NCBI GenBank assembly: GCA_016219375.1
Contig: JACRNC010000007.1
Location: 1 to 64,000 of the forward strand
Origin: Burkholderiales bacterium
GTDB lineage: Bacteria; Pseudomonadota; Gammaproteobacteria; Burkholderiales; Burkholderiaceae_C
Direction: 5' to 3'
Length of the DNA stretch: 64,000 bases
Shown: positions 16,668 through 35,945 of the stretch, in pieces
Numbering within the stretch: position 1 is the stretch's first letter
Layout of the letters: every line of letters starts with the position of its first letter
Position numbers and translations under genes: made by a program
Notes under the pieces: model-generated
What the model saw: only the letters and a program-made list of their open reading frames with translations
What the model was told of the DNA's origin: nothing
The model's database searches: none

Positions 16668-18152
16668 ATGAAACTGCTCGAACCCGGCACCGAGATCGAC
16701 GGCTTTCGCATCCGCGAATGCATCCATGCCGGCGGCATGGCCCACATCTATGCGGTGACGTATGCCAGCGGCGCGCCCGACCCGGGCTTTGCGATGGCGA
16801 TGAAGATCCCGCGCATGACGCAGGGCGACGGCGCGGAGACCATAGTCAGCTTCGAGGTCGAGCTGCAGATCCTGCCCACGCTGAGCGGCCCGCATGTGCC
16901 CCGCTTTGTCGCTGCCGGCGACCTGGTGCGCCTGCCTTATCTGGTGATGGAGTACGTGCCGGGCCGCACGCTGCAGCACTGGCTGGACGAGCCCGACCGC
17001 CCGGATGCCGCCAGCATCGCCCGCCTGGGCGCGGCCACGGCGCTGGCGGCGCACAGCCTGCACCAGCAGAACGTCTGCCACCTGGACCTGAAGCCGGCCA
17101 ACGTGCTGATCAAGGACGACGGCACGGCCGTGCTGCTGGACTTCGGCCTGTCCTGCCATGCGCACTATCCGGACCTGCTGGCCGAGGAGATGCGCACCGC
17201 GGTGGGCTCGCCGGCGTGGATCGCGCCGGAGCAGGTGGTGGGTGTGCGCGGCGACCTGCGCAGCGACATCTTCGCCATCGGCGTGATGCTCTACGAGCTG
17301 GCCACTGGCGAGCTGCCCTTCGGTGCGCCCGTCACCCGCGGCGGCCTGCGCCAGCGGCTGTGGATGACGCCGGCGCCGCCGCGCCAGCACAACCCCGATG
17401 TGCCCGAGTGGCTGCAGGAGGTGATCCTGCGCTGCCTGGAGCCCGAGGCCAGCCGCCGCTACCCCAGCGCCGCGCACCTGGCCTTCGACCTGGCCAACCC
17501 GGACCAGGTGACCATCACCGAGCGCGGCCGGCGCCTGCGTGGCGTGGGCTTTCGCGAGCACCTGCGTCGCTGGATCAGGGCCGCGGGCATGCAGTACGAG
17601 CCCAGCCCGCTGCCGGCGCAGCAGCTGGCCGAGGTGCCCATCCTGATGGTGGCCGTGCCCCACCGCGGCACCACCGACGCCGCGCTCTATGCGCTGCGCC
17701 AGGCGGTGGCGCGCTCACTGGGCATCCGGCCCGGTGCGCGGCTTGCCTGTGTCACGGTCATCTCGCCGTCGTCGTCAGGCCATGCCGACCAGGCCCGCAG
17801 CGAGACCAGCCGCCACCGTCGTCACCTGGCGCGGCTGCGCCAGTGGGCCGCGCCGCTGGATCTGCAGGGCCATCAGGCCAGCTTCCATGTGCTGGAGGCA
17901 TCCGACGTGGCCCAGGCGCTGGTGCGCTATGCCCAGGGCAACCAGGTGACCATGATCATCCTCGGCGCGGCCACCCACGGCCTGCAGCTGCAGCGCTTCA
18001 TCGACACCGTGCCCATCCGCGTGGCGCGTGATGCGCCGTGCACCGTCATCCTGGTCAAGGAGCCGCCGCCGGTGCGGGCACTGGCCGGTGCACCGGAAGG
18101 TGCGGTGCCGGCCGGCGCGGATGGGGTGGATGGCGCGGTGAGGGCCGACTGA
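16668..18152 (+). CDS. Ser/Thr protein kinase with C-terminal universal stress protein domain
   Basis: The 494-residue cytoplasmic protein begins with a Hanks-type kinase domain (about 12-275). It has a Gly-rich loop (AGGMAHIY), Lys46 in AMKIP, the catalytic loop HLDLKPAN at 138-145 (HLD replacing HRD), DFG at 158-160 and APEQ at 187-190. Residues 323-465 form a UspA-like domain starting VPILMVAVPHRGTTDAAL. Its C-terminal ATP loop is altered: G-AATHG is present but the usual later Gly-Ser is Thr-Val. No transmembrane helix is seen, unlike PASTA kinases. The fusion suggests a kinase controlled by, or acting on, stress signalling. Confidence 0.9.
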   Translation: MKLLEPGTEIDGFRIRECIHAGGMAHIYAVTYASGAPDPGFAMAMKIPRMTQGDGAETIVSFEVELQILPTLSGPHVPRFVAAGDLVRLPYLVMEYVPGRTLQHWLDEPDRPDAASIARLGAATALAAHSLHQQNVCHLDLKPANVLIKDDGTAVLLDFGLSCHAHYPDLLAEEMRTAVGSPAWIAPEQVVGVRGDLRSDIFAIGVMLYELATGELPFGAPVTRGGLRQRLWMTPAPPRQHNPDVPEWLQEVILRCLEPEASRRYPSAAHLAFDLANPDQVTITERGRRLRGVGFREHLRRWIRAAGMQYEPSPLPAQQLAEVPILMVAVPHRGTTDAALYALRQAVARSLGIRPGARLACVTVISPSSSGHADQARSETSRHRRHLARLRQWAAPLDLQGHQASFHVLEASDVAQALVRYAQGNQVTMIILGAATHGLQLQRFIDTVPIRVARDAPCTVILVKEPPPVRALAGAPEGAVPAGADGVDGAVRAD

Positions 18153-18221
18153 GGTGGGTGCAGGCGGACTGAGGCGGGTGCCTGGGCACGCCCTGCAGCG
18201 CCAAGCTGCCGCAGCGGCAGA

Positions 18222-18746
18222 TCAGGGCAGCACCTGCACCGTGACGATGGCGCTGTCCGCGCGCAGCCCGGCCACGTCGGTGGCGCGGGCGAAGTAGCGC
18301 ACCGTGCTGCCGGGTGCGGCGCTGCCGGGGATGGCGGTCTGGATCTCGTAGCGCGACGACGGGCCCAGCGCGTAGAGCAGCACGTCGCCGCCGTTGTCGC
18401 GGCGGTAGAAGGCCACCTGGTCGATGCCGATGTCGTCGGCCGCGCCAGCCGCCAGCGTGACCGTGTCCCCGGCGCGGGCTGAAGTGGGGGCCACCACCAG
18501 CGTCACCTGCGGCCGCTCGCCGCCGTCGCCGATGCTGAAGTAGACGCCGCCGCCGCAGGCCGCCAGCAGCGCGCTGGCCGCGGCGGCCAGTGCACCGGCG
18601 CCCAGCAGCCGGCGGCGCAGACGCCGGGGGCCGGAGCCGGGCGAAGGCGGCGGGTCGGCTCGATGCGCCCAGGCGCAGGCGCGTCCGACACGGGGATGGG
18701 CGCGGGCAGCGCAATCGGCAGAAGGACGCGGCGGCAGGCTGGGCAT
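18222..18746 (-). CDS. Putative lipoprotein with Ig-like domain
   Basis: The protein has a basic segment RRLRRR, a hydrophobic stretch and a lipobox LLAAC followed by Gly-Gly-Gly. Signal peptidase II would leave a lipidated Cys and a mature part of about 107 residues. That part reads like one Ig-like/fibronectin-like beta-sandwich (VTLVVAPTSARAGDTVTLAA onward). The start is uncertain: ATG 18746 gives 174 residues and ATG 18818 gives 198, but both leave a long odd N-terminus before the signal, so an internal start without ATG is possible. The function is unknown. Confidence 0.6.
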   Translation of the reverse strand: MPSLPPRPSADCAARAHPRVGRACAWAHRADPPPSPGSGPRRLRRRLLGAGALAAAASALLAACGGGVYFSIGDGGERPQVTLVVAPTSARAGDTVTLAAGAADDIGIDQVAFYRRDNGGDVLLYALGPSSRYEIQTAIPGSAAPGSTVRYFARATDVAGLRADSAIVTVQVLP

Positions 18747-18818
18747 GGCGGAGGGCGTCGGGCGGGAGGCGGGGGGCGACGCGATCGACGCGCCGATCGG
18801 GCAAGGCCGGTGCCGCAC

Positions 18819-19132
18819 GGGGTGGCCAGCCCGGCCGGGGATGGAAGCCGTCGGTCATTGTGCGGCGGCGGCTGCCGCGCAGCGCCTCGTGGCGTGCCGG
18901 CGGCGGCCTGTCGCACGACCTTTGGCGGCTCCCCACGGGAAAGTCCTGAGCCCTATCCGCGCCTGCCGCCCGGGCCTGTCGTGCGTTATTCCGTGCCTGT
19001 CGCGGCCCATCCTGCCGCCGGCGGGCTGTGCTTCCTAAAGTTGGGTCCACTGCAGGAAGTGTCCCTGGGATCTGCCCTGCCGGCCCGCGACTGCGGATCA
19101 CCGCCGATCACCGAAAAACCGAGGAGTCCGAC
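18819..19132. other. Intergenic region between the lipoprotein and PF10118 genes
   Basis: No convincing gene is seen. Several GC-rich frames stay open by composition only. Near the right end, CCTAAAGT (19035-19042) could be a -10 region for the plus-strand gene; a similar CCTAAAGT precedes the AraC gene at about 20174. GAGGAG lies nine bases upstream of ATG 19133. Confidence 0.4.
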
Positions 19133-20002
19133 ATGAGCCACACCCCCATCGTGCCGCGCGAGAAGCTCAACTTCCACCTGGATGACGCGGACATCCCGCG
19201 CCACTTCATCAAGGACGACCCCTACCGCTCGCGCTTCTTCGATGCGCTGTCCACCATGTTCCCGGTGGGCGAGCGCTTCTTCATGGAGTGCGTGCGCGAC
19301 TACCGCTCGCAGATCACCGACCCGCAGGTGCTGCAGGACATCAAGGACTTCATCCGCCAGGAGGGCCAGCACACGATGGTCCACAACCAGTACAACGCGC
19401 GGCTGAAGGCCCACGGCATCGACGTCGACATGATCCTGCGCAAGCACGACGCCTGGATGTTCGGCTTCCAGCGCAAGCGCCTGCCCAAGTCCTACACGCT
19501 GGCGCTGACGGCCGCGGCCGAGCACCTGACCGCCATCTCGGCCCATGCCCTGTTCGACAACCGCGGCGTCTTCGAGACGGCCGACCCGCGCGTGCGCGCC
19601 ATGTACGCCTGGCATGCCATCGAGGAGGTCGAGCACCGCGCCGTGGCCTACGACGTGATGCAGAAGACGGCCAAGGTCGGCTACTTCGTGCGCTGCCTGG
19701 CGATGGTCGAGGCCATCGTCACCTTCCTGGTGATGATCGCCGTCATCAGCAACTACATGCTCAAGTGCGACGGCTACAGCTTCATGCAGCGGCTCAAGCT
19801 GCGGGCCAAGGGCTTCTGGTGGGTCGTCAAGCCCGGCGGCTTCGTGTCCCCGGTGCTGGGCAAGATCCTGAGCTACTTCAAGCCCGGCTTCCATCCCGAC
19901 CAGACCGGCGCCATGCCCGGCTGCAACCTGTGGATGGAAACCTACGAGCGCACGCGCAACCCGGTGCTGGCCGGCGACGTGCTGCACGCGGCCGGGGCTT
20001 GA
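19133..20002 (+). CDS. PF10118-type putative metal-dependent hydrolase (ferritin-like metal pattern)
   Basis: The 289-residue protein resembles the family annotated as predicted metal-dependent hydrolase (PF10118). Four helices carry a spaced Glu/His pattern: Glu47, Glu77-x2-His80 (EGQH), Glu130-His131, and Glu165-x2-His168 (EVEH). That looks like a di-iron carboxylate centre of the ferritin-like class, so an oxygenase or desaturase-like role is as possible as hydrolysis. A hydrophobic segment lies near 185-208. The ATG at 19133 is preceded by GAGGAG. An AraC regulator follows on the same strand. Confidence 0.82.
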   Translation: MSHTPIVPREKLNFHLDDADIPRHFIKDDPYRSRFFDALSTMFPVGERFFMECVRDYRSQITDPQVLQDIKDFIRQEGQHTMVHNQYNARLKAHGIDVDMILRKHDAWMFGFQRKRLPKSYTLALTAAAEHLTAISAHALFDNRGVFETADPRVRAMYAWHAIEEVEHRAVAYDVMQKTAKVGYFVRCLAMVEAIVTFLVMIAVISNYMLKCDGYSFMQRLKLRAKGFWWVVKPGGFVSPVLGKILSYFKPGFHPDQTGAMPGCNLWMETYERTRNPVLAGDVLHAAGA

Positions 20003-20187
20003 TCGGCCCGCACGGGCTACGCGATCGTCTTCATTTCTGCTGTCTCCTGCTCGGGCGCCCGCGGCCTTGCCGCCGGCGCCTTTTTTTGCCTCTGCGCGGC
20101 GTGATCCGGCCCGGGCGTGCGGTGGGCGCGGTGTGCGGCCGGTTCATCCCCGGGGCGCGCGCATCTGGATTGCCCTAAAGTCTTCGC

Positions 20188-21312
20188 ATGCTCGGCCGGC
20201 TGTTGAACGACTCCATCCCCCTGCTGACCCTGACCAGCTGGGTCAAGGCCGCAGCCAAGTGCGGCTTCAGCATCGAGCCCATCTTCGAGCGCGTGGGCAT
20301 CCCGGCCGACCTGACGCAGCTGGAGAAGGTGCGTGTGTCGCCGCTCAAGCTGCTGGGCCTGCTGCAGGCCTGCGTAGACGCCTCGCGCGCCGCGGCCCGG
20401 GGCCCGGGGCCGCACCCGCACTATCCCTTCGTGCTGGGCGAGAGCTTCGCCTTCGAGTTCATGCCCGAGCTGGAGACCTATCTCACCACCAGCTCCACGC
20501 TGCGCGAGGCGGTCAAGGCCACCGGCTGGGCGGCCGACCTCATCAACCCGATGATGAAGCTCACGCTGCAGGAGCAGGCCGATGAGGCGCGCATCGTGCT
20601 CAGCTTCGACCTGCCCTTCCTGCCGCAGGCGGTGCTCAATCACCCGGCGCTGGTCTACGTGGCCGAGGCCACGCAGGTGGGCCTCTACAACATCCTGCGC
20701 CGCCTGCTGGGAGACAGCCGCGCGCTGCGCCGCATGACCTGGCGCCATGCCGCGCCGCCCTATGCCGAGCGCTATGACCAGGTGTTCGGCGTGCCCAGTA
20801 TCTTCGGCCACAAGGAGACGGCCCTCGTGGGCGACCGCCAGGCGCTGGACTGGCAGTTGAGCGGCGCCTTCCCCGCGCTCAACCGCCAGGCCGAGCAGCT
20901 GGTGGCGCAGCGCGTGGAGCGCCGCCACGAGCAGGGCGCCGGCGGCCTGATCGAGCAGATCGAGCACCTGCTGGCCTCCCGGCCGGAGCTCATGGCCCAG
21001 GGCATCGACGCCCTTGCTGCGCAGCTGGGCCTGCACACGCGCACGCTGCAGCGCAGGCTCAAGGAGGCCGAGCGCAGCTATGCCGACATCCAGGCCGACG
21101 TGCGCCGCACCTTAGCCCTGGGCTGGCTGGCCGACGGCGAGCTGGACATCGAGTCCATCAGCCAGCGCCTGGGCTACTCCGACCGGCGGGCCTTCACCCT
21201 GGCCTTCAAGCGCTGGACCGGCGTGTCGCCCAGCCAGTGGCGCAGCGGCGGCGCGGCGGCTGCGGGCCGCGACCCGCTGGACGACGCCATCGAGCCGCCC
21301 GAAGCACCCTGA
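20188..21312 (+). CDS. AraC-family transcriptional regulator (OruR/ArgR-like)
   Basis: The 374-residue protein has an N-terminal ligand-sensing domain of the Arabinose_bd type (about 15-215) and a C-terminal double helix-turn-helix domain (about 268-355). The latter includes LAAQLGLHTRTLQRRLKEAE and ISQRLGYSDRRAFTLAFKRW, which ends in the family signature. Such regulators usually activate a neighbouring lipid or amino-acid catabolism gene. The upstream PF10118 gene is the obvious candidate target. No clear Shine-Dalgarno precedes ATG 20188; CCTAAAGT about ten bases upstream may be a -10 element of a nearly leaderless transcript. Confidence 0.92.
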   Translation: MLGRLLNDSIPLLTLTSWVKAAAKCGFSIEPIFERVGIPADLTQLEKVRVSPLKLLGLLQACVDASRAAARGPGPHPHYPFVLGESFAFEFMPELETYLTTSSTLREAVKATGWAADLINPMMKLTLQEQADEARIVLSFDLPFLPQAVLNHPALVYVAEATQVGLYNILRRLLGDSRALRRMTWRHAAPPYAERYDQVFGVPSIFGHKETALVGDRQALDWQLSGAFPALNRQAEQLVAQRVERRHEQGAGGLIEQIEHLLASRPELMAQGIDALAAQLGLHTRTLQRRLKEAERSYADIQADVRRTLALGWLADGELDIESISQRLGYSDRRAFTLAFKRWTGVSPSQWRSGGAAAAGRDPLDDAIEPPEAP

Positions 21313-21447
21313 GCCGCTTGCCGTCCGCGCGGGGATGGCGGCTGCGGGGCGGGCGCGCGATCACGGGCAGGCGCCGGCCTGACCCGCCGCTGGCGCCGGC
21401 CGAGGCCTGCGGCCTATGATGTTCGGTTGCCCTCGATCACCCCGCCC

Positions 21448-24462
<3,015 letters not shown>

Positions 24463-24478
24463 CGGCCGGCTGGCGCGC

Positions 24479-26598
<2,120 letters not shown>

Positions 26599-26602
<4 letters not shown>

Positions 26603-27525
26603 TTGTAGGTGTCGGGATAGTCGTGGTACTTGCCGACCTCGACGTCGTCGAGCACGGCCAGGGCGTCGGGCGTCTGCACCGCCAGCGAGCAGTACAGCGA
26701 GATCAGGTAGGACGAGATGGCATGCCGGTTGATGCCCATGAAGCGCACCGACAGCCCCGGGCTCTGCTCGCCCGCCAGCCCCGGCTGGTACAGGCCCACC
26801 ACGCCCTGGCGCTTGTCGCCCACGCGCAGCAGCAGCACCTTGGTGCGGCCGTCGGCCAGCGGCACCTTGTCCGACGGGATCAGCGGCAGGCCGCGCCAGG
26901 TCAGGAACTGGCTGCCGAACAGGCTGACCGTGGGCGGCGGCACGCCGCGGCGGGTGCATTCGCGGCCGAAGGCGGCAATCGCCAGCGGGTGCGTCAGGAA
27001 GAAGGCCGGCTCCTTCCAGACCTTGGTCAGCAGCTCGTCGAAGTCATCGGGCGTGGGGGCGCCGGTCAGCGGGTAGATGATCTGCTGGTCGGCCACGCTG
27101 GCCAGCAGGCCGTAGTCCGGGTTGTTGATCAGCTCGCTTTCCTGGCGCTCCTTGATGGTCTCGATGGCCAGGCGCAGCTGCTCCTTGATCTGGTCGAACG
27201 GGCTGTTGTAGAGGTCGCTGACGCGGGTGTGCACGTCCACGATGGTGCTCACGCCGTTGAGGAAGTACTCGCGCGGCGCGTCCTCGTAGTCGACGAAGGT
27301 GCTGGGCAGGGCCGACTCGTCGCCGCGGTTGGTGCAGGCCACCAGCACCTGGTCCGGGTTCTTGACCTTGTTGAGCCGGTAGATGCCGGCCTCCACCGGC
27401 AGCCACTGCAGCAGGTGCACCAGCCAGCGCGGGGTCAGGGTGTCGAGCTTGGGGGCGCTCTTGGTCGCATTGGCCAGCTGCCGTGCGCCCAGGTCGCTCA
27501 GCGCGTGTTGCGCGTGGTCCGCCAT
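26599..27525 (-). CDS. Family 2A encapsulin shell protein (SrpI-like)
   Basis: The 308-residue protein starts MADHAQHALSDLGARQLANA and ends HDYPDTYK. It matches the SrpI group of HK97-fold shell proteins, with LTPRWLVHLLQWLPVEAGIY near residue 30 and SPFDQIKEQLRLAIETIKER in the P/A-domain region. It lacks the cyclic-nucleotide-binding insertion of Family 2B, so 2A is the right class. Members were long mis-annotated as Crp/Fnr regulators. Characterised relatives form icosahedral shells that hold a cysteine desulfurase and store elemental sulfur. GGAGG stands upstream of ATG 27525. The desulfurase gene overlaps its stop. Confidence 0.93.
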
Positions 27526-27645
27526 CGGGAGTCCTCCGGGTGATATCTGAAAAGCGAGGTTGCTCATGCGCAACCCGAAGCAGGCAGTGTCCCGGCGGCG
27601 TGCCGGCCGGATCAACCGGCTATAGCCATCATTCGGAAGCGGGTT

Positions 27646-27900
27646 TCAGGCCTCGCAGCGGGCCACCAGCGCCGACAGCGGCAGCTCCAGCGCGGCGGCC
27701 AGCTTGGCCAGCGTCTGCAGCGACGGGATGGCATGGCCGCGCTCGATCTCGCCGAGGAAGGAGCGGTTGATCTCCGCGCGCAGGGCCAGCTGCTCCTGCG
27801 ACAGCCGCAGCTCGTCGCGCCGCTGGCGCAGCACGGTGCCGAAGCACCCGTAGCGCTCGGGTGCCACCGGCGGCAGCTCCAGGGCCAGCGATGCGCTCAT
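27646..27900 (-). CDS. XRE-family helix-turn-helix regulator
   Basis: The 84-residue protein is almost entirely one HTH_3/Cro-CI fold: LRQRRDELRLSQEQLALRAE, a turn, then RSFLGEIERGHAIPSLQTLA. No effector domain is attached; Cys19 and Cys82 are the only cysteines visible and could be redox- or sulfur-responsive (speculation). It lies between the serine acetyltransferase and the encapsulin shell on the same strand, 17 bases after the former and 120 bases before the latter. It is probably the local regulator of the sulfur operon. Confidence 0.88.
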   Translation of the reverse strand: MSASLALELPPVAPERYGCFGTVLRQRRDELRLSQEQLALRAEINRSFLGEIERGHAIPSLQTLAKLAAALELPLSALVARCEA

Positions 27901-27916
27901 GCCGTGGCCGCCGTGT

Positions 27917-28849
27917 TCATGCGGCTGCCGGGCCCGGCTCGCTGCGCAGCGTGGCCTGCGTCACCGTGCTGCCCGGCGGCACGCTGCGCGTGAGCCAGAC
28001 GTTGCCGCCGATGACCGAGCCGCGGCCGATGGTCACGCGGCCCAGGATGGTCGCGCCGGCGTAGATCACCACGTCGTCCTCCACCACCGGATGGCGCGGC
28101 GCGCCCTTGCGCAGGTGGCCGTCGGCATCCACGGCGAAGCTCTTGGCACCCAGCGTGACGGCCTGGTAGATGCGCACCCGCTCGCCGATCTCGGCCGTCT
28201 CGCCGATGACGACGCCGGTGCCGTGGTCGATGAAGAAGCCCGCGCCGATGCGCGCGCCCGGATGGATGTCGATGCCGGTCTGTGCATGCGCCTGCTCGGC
28301 CACGATGCGCGCGATCAGCGGCGTGCCCAGCCGGTACAGCGCGTGCGCAATGCGGTGGGCGATGATGGCCTCGATGCCGGGATAGCACAGCAGCACCTCG
28401 TCCACGCTGCGTGCCGCCGGGTCGCCGTGGAAGGCCGCCTGCACGTCGGTGTCGAGCCGCTCGCGGATGCCGGGCAGCGCCTCGGCGAAGGCGGCCACCA
28501 CGCCGACCGCCTGCTCGTGCAGCGCCGCGTCGCCGCGCACCTCGCTGCCTTGGCGCGCGGCATGGCTGAGCTCCAGCCGGACCTGGGCGATCAGACCGTG
28601 CAGCACGGTGTCCAGCGTGTGGCCGACGTAGTAGTCCTCATGCTCCTGGCGCAGGTCGGCCGGGCCCAGCCGCATCGGGAACAGCGCGGAGCGCAGCCCC
28701 GCGACGATGGCCGAGAGCGCCTCGCGCGAGGGCAGCTCGCGGCCGCCGGGCTCGCGCGGGCGCTGCTGGGCGTCGCGCCAGCGGTGGCGGGCGCGGCGCA
28801 GCTGCTCGACCACCGGCGCCAGGTCCAGCGTGAGCAAGGGCTCGCTCAT
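27917..28849 (-). CDS. epsC: Serine O-acetyltransferase (EpsC/CysE type)
   Basis: The 310-residue enzyme makes O-acetylserine from serine and acetyl-CoA, the carbon skeleton for cysteine. The N-terminal helical domain (about 1-180, with EDYYVGHTLDTVLHGL and CYPGIEAIIAHRIAHALY) is the EpsC-type form. The C-terminal left-handed beta helix of hexapeptide repeats includes GIDIHPGARIGAGFFIDHGTG and GVVIGETAEIG. Within this operon it presumably keeps cysteine supplied to the encapsulated desulfurase. It starts at ATG 28849, 13 bases after the rhodanese stop. Confidence 0.93.
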   Translation of the reverse strand: MSEPLLTLDLAPVVEQLRRARHRWRDAQQRPREPGGRELPSREALSAIVAGLRSALFPMRLGPADLRQEHEDYYVGHTLDTVLHGLIAQVRLELSHAARQGSEVRGDAALHEQAVGVVAAFAEALPGIRERLDTDVQAAFHGDPAARSVDEVLLCYPGIEAIIAHRIAHALYRLGTPLIARIVAEQAHAQTGIDIHPGARIGAGFFIDHGTGVVIGETAEIGERVRIYQAVTLGAKSFAVDADGHLRKGAPRHPVVEDDVVIYAGATILGRVTIGRGSVIGGNVWLTRSVPPGSTVTQATLRSEPGPAAA

Positions 28850-28862
28850 CGCCGGGCTCGCC

Positions 28863-29348
28863 TCAAGCCTGCGTCCACGGCAGGCCGTGGAAGCGCCAGC
28901 CGTCGTGGTGGCCGCGCTGCTGCTGCGCGTCGAGTTCGCCCTCGAAGCCTTCGAGCACGTTGTAGGCGTGGGCAAAGCCGGCCCTGGCCGCGGCCTCGGC
29001 CGCCAGCGCCGAGCGCTTGCCGCTGCGGCACAGCAGCAGCACGACCTCATCCTTGTCGCGGACCTTGGCCTCCAGCTCGCGCACGAAGCGCGGATTGCGC
29101 TGCAGGCTGGTGCCGGTGGCCCAGGCCACGTGCAGGCTGCCGGGCACCTGGCCGACGAAGGTGCGCTCCTCGGCCGAGCGCACGTCCACCAGCACCGCCT
29201 GCCCGGCCTGCACCAGCGCCCAGGCATCCACCGGCGCCACGCTGCCGGCATAGGGCAGGCCCTGGGCCTCGGCACGGGCATGGGCGGCGGCCAGCGGCGG
29301 GGGCAGCTCGCGCAGCGGCGTCGCCGTTTCTTCCAGGACTGCGGACAC
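28863..29348 (-). CDS. Rhodanese-like sulfurtransferase
   Basis: The 161-residue single-domain rhodanese has the catalytic loop LLCRSGKRSA with Cys107, which carries a persulfide, and the CH2A-type element VDVRSAEERTFVGQVPGS. Single-domain rhodaneses move sulfane sulfur between donors and acceptors. As the first gene of the encapsulin operon it is a candidate to load or unload sulfur stored in the compartment. The start is GTG 29348, preceded by GAGG eight bases upstream. Further upstream in-frame codons lack family sequence. Confidence 0.9.
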   Translation of the reverse strand: MSAVLEETATPLRELPPPLAAAHARAEAQGLPYAGSVAPVDAWALVQAGQAVLVDVRSAEERTFVGQVPGSLHVAWATGTSLQRNPRFVRELEAKVRDKDEVVLLLCRSGKRSALAAEAAARAGFAHAYNVLEGFEGELDAQQQRGHHDGWRFHGLPWTQA

Positions 29349-29579
29349 GTTCTTCACCTCGTTTTGCGATCGGTGGCTGCAGCTTAGGAAGCGGCGCTTT
29401 CGCGCAGAAGCGACCATTGCGCAGATCCTTATGCCCTGCGCTGTCGGGCCGGACCGCGCCGGCCCGGTCCGAGGCCCGGCCGGCACCCTGCCAGCGCCTG
29501 CAGCGGCGGCTTGGGGTAGGGCCCCTGGTCTTCCGCGGGTCGCTGTGCAAGAGTGGGTCGCCCGCACCACCTACTGCGC
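29349..29579. promoter_or_regulatory. Divergent promoter region, sulfur operon / histidine kinase
   Basis: These 231 bases must carry the promoters for the minus-strand sulfur operon and the plus-strand kinase. An AT-richer patch around 29375-29430 (AGCTTAGGAAG, CCATTGCGCAGATCCTTATG) is the best place for them, but no consensus -35/-10 pair could be fixed. Confidence 0.35.
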
Positions 29580-32000
<2,421 letters not shown>

Positions 32001-32064
32001 ACACCCGGGCAGAACGAGGCGGCCCGCGCCTCCACAGAGTCCCCTTCCGCCCGTGACGTCCGGC

Positions 32065-35137
<3,073 letters not shown>

Positions 35138-35270
35138 AATCGGTCACGAATCGCGCATCTTGCCACCCCGCCCGGGCACGCCCGGCCGCGCAAGCCCGGC
35201 GGGGGCCGCCCCGGGCGCCGCACCCTAGAATCTGTCGCCCCAGCCCCCGGCCCACCCACTTCCTTCGCCC

Positions 35271-35891
35271 ATGAAACTCATCGGTTCGCTGACCAGCCCC
35301 TTCGTGCGCAAGGTGCGCATCGTGCTGGCCGAGAAGCGGCTGGACTACCGCTTCGAGCTGGAGGACGTCTGGGCCCCCGGCAGCACCATCCTGCAGGCCA
35401 ACCCGCTGGGCAAGGTGCCCTGCCTGGTGATGGAAGGCGGCGAGGCGGTGTTCGACTCGCGCGTGATCGTCGAGTACGTGGACACGCTCTCGCCCGTGGG
35501 CAAGCTCATCCCGCTGTCGGGCCGCGAGCGCGTGGAAGTGCGCACCTGGGAGGCGCTGGCCGACGGCCTGCTGGATGCGGCCATCCTCGTGCGCCTGGAG
35601 CAGACCTTTGCCGGGCGCACGCCCGAGCAGCGCAGCGCGGCGTGGATCGAGCGCCAGATGGCCAAGGTCGATGCCTCGCTCAAGGCCATGAGCCTGGGCC
35701 TGGGCGACCGCCCCTGGTGCGCCGGCACCCACTACACGCTGGCCGACATCGCCGTGGGCTGCGCGCTGGGCTACCTGGACTTCCGCTATCCGCAGGTGGA
35801 CTGGCGCGAGCGCCATGCCAACCTGGAGCGGCTGTATGACAAGCTCATGCAGCGCCAGACCTTCATCGACACCCGCCCGCCAGCGGCCTGA
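35271..35891 (+). CDS. Glutathione S-transferase family protein
   Basis: The 206-residue protein has a thioredoxin-fold N-terminal domain (1-80) with the active-site region SLTSPFVRKVRIVLAEK and the cis-Pro motif KVPCLV, plus an all-helical C-terminal domain. It resembles the YibF-like bacterial GST branch, in which Ser/Thr near residue 9 contacts glutathione. The substrate is unknown. TAGAAT about 46 bases upstream of the ATG may be a -10 hexamer. Confidence 0.93.
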   Translation: MKLIGSLTSPFVRKVRIVLAEKRLDYRFELEDVWAPGSTILQANPLGKVPCLVMEGGEAVFDSRVIVEYVDTLSPVGKLIPLSGRERVEVRTWEALADGLLDAAILVRLEQTFAGRTPEQRSAAWIERQMAKVDASLKAMSLGLGDRPWCAGTHYTLADIAVGCALGYLDFRYPQVDWRERHANLERLYDKLMQRQTFIDTRPPAA

Positions 35892-35945
35892 GCCTCGCCC
35901 CGTGGCCGCTGCGCCAGCCTGCCGGCGTGCAGCCGGGCCGCCGCG

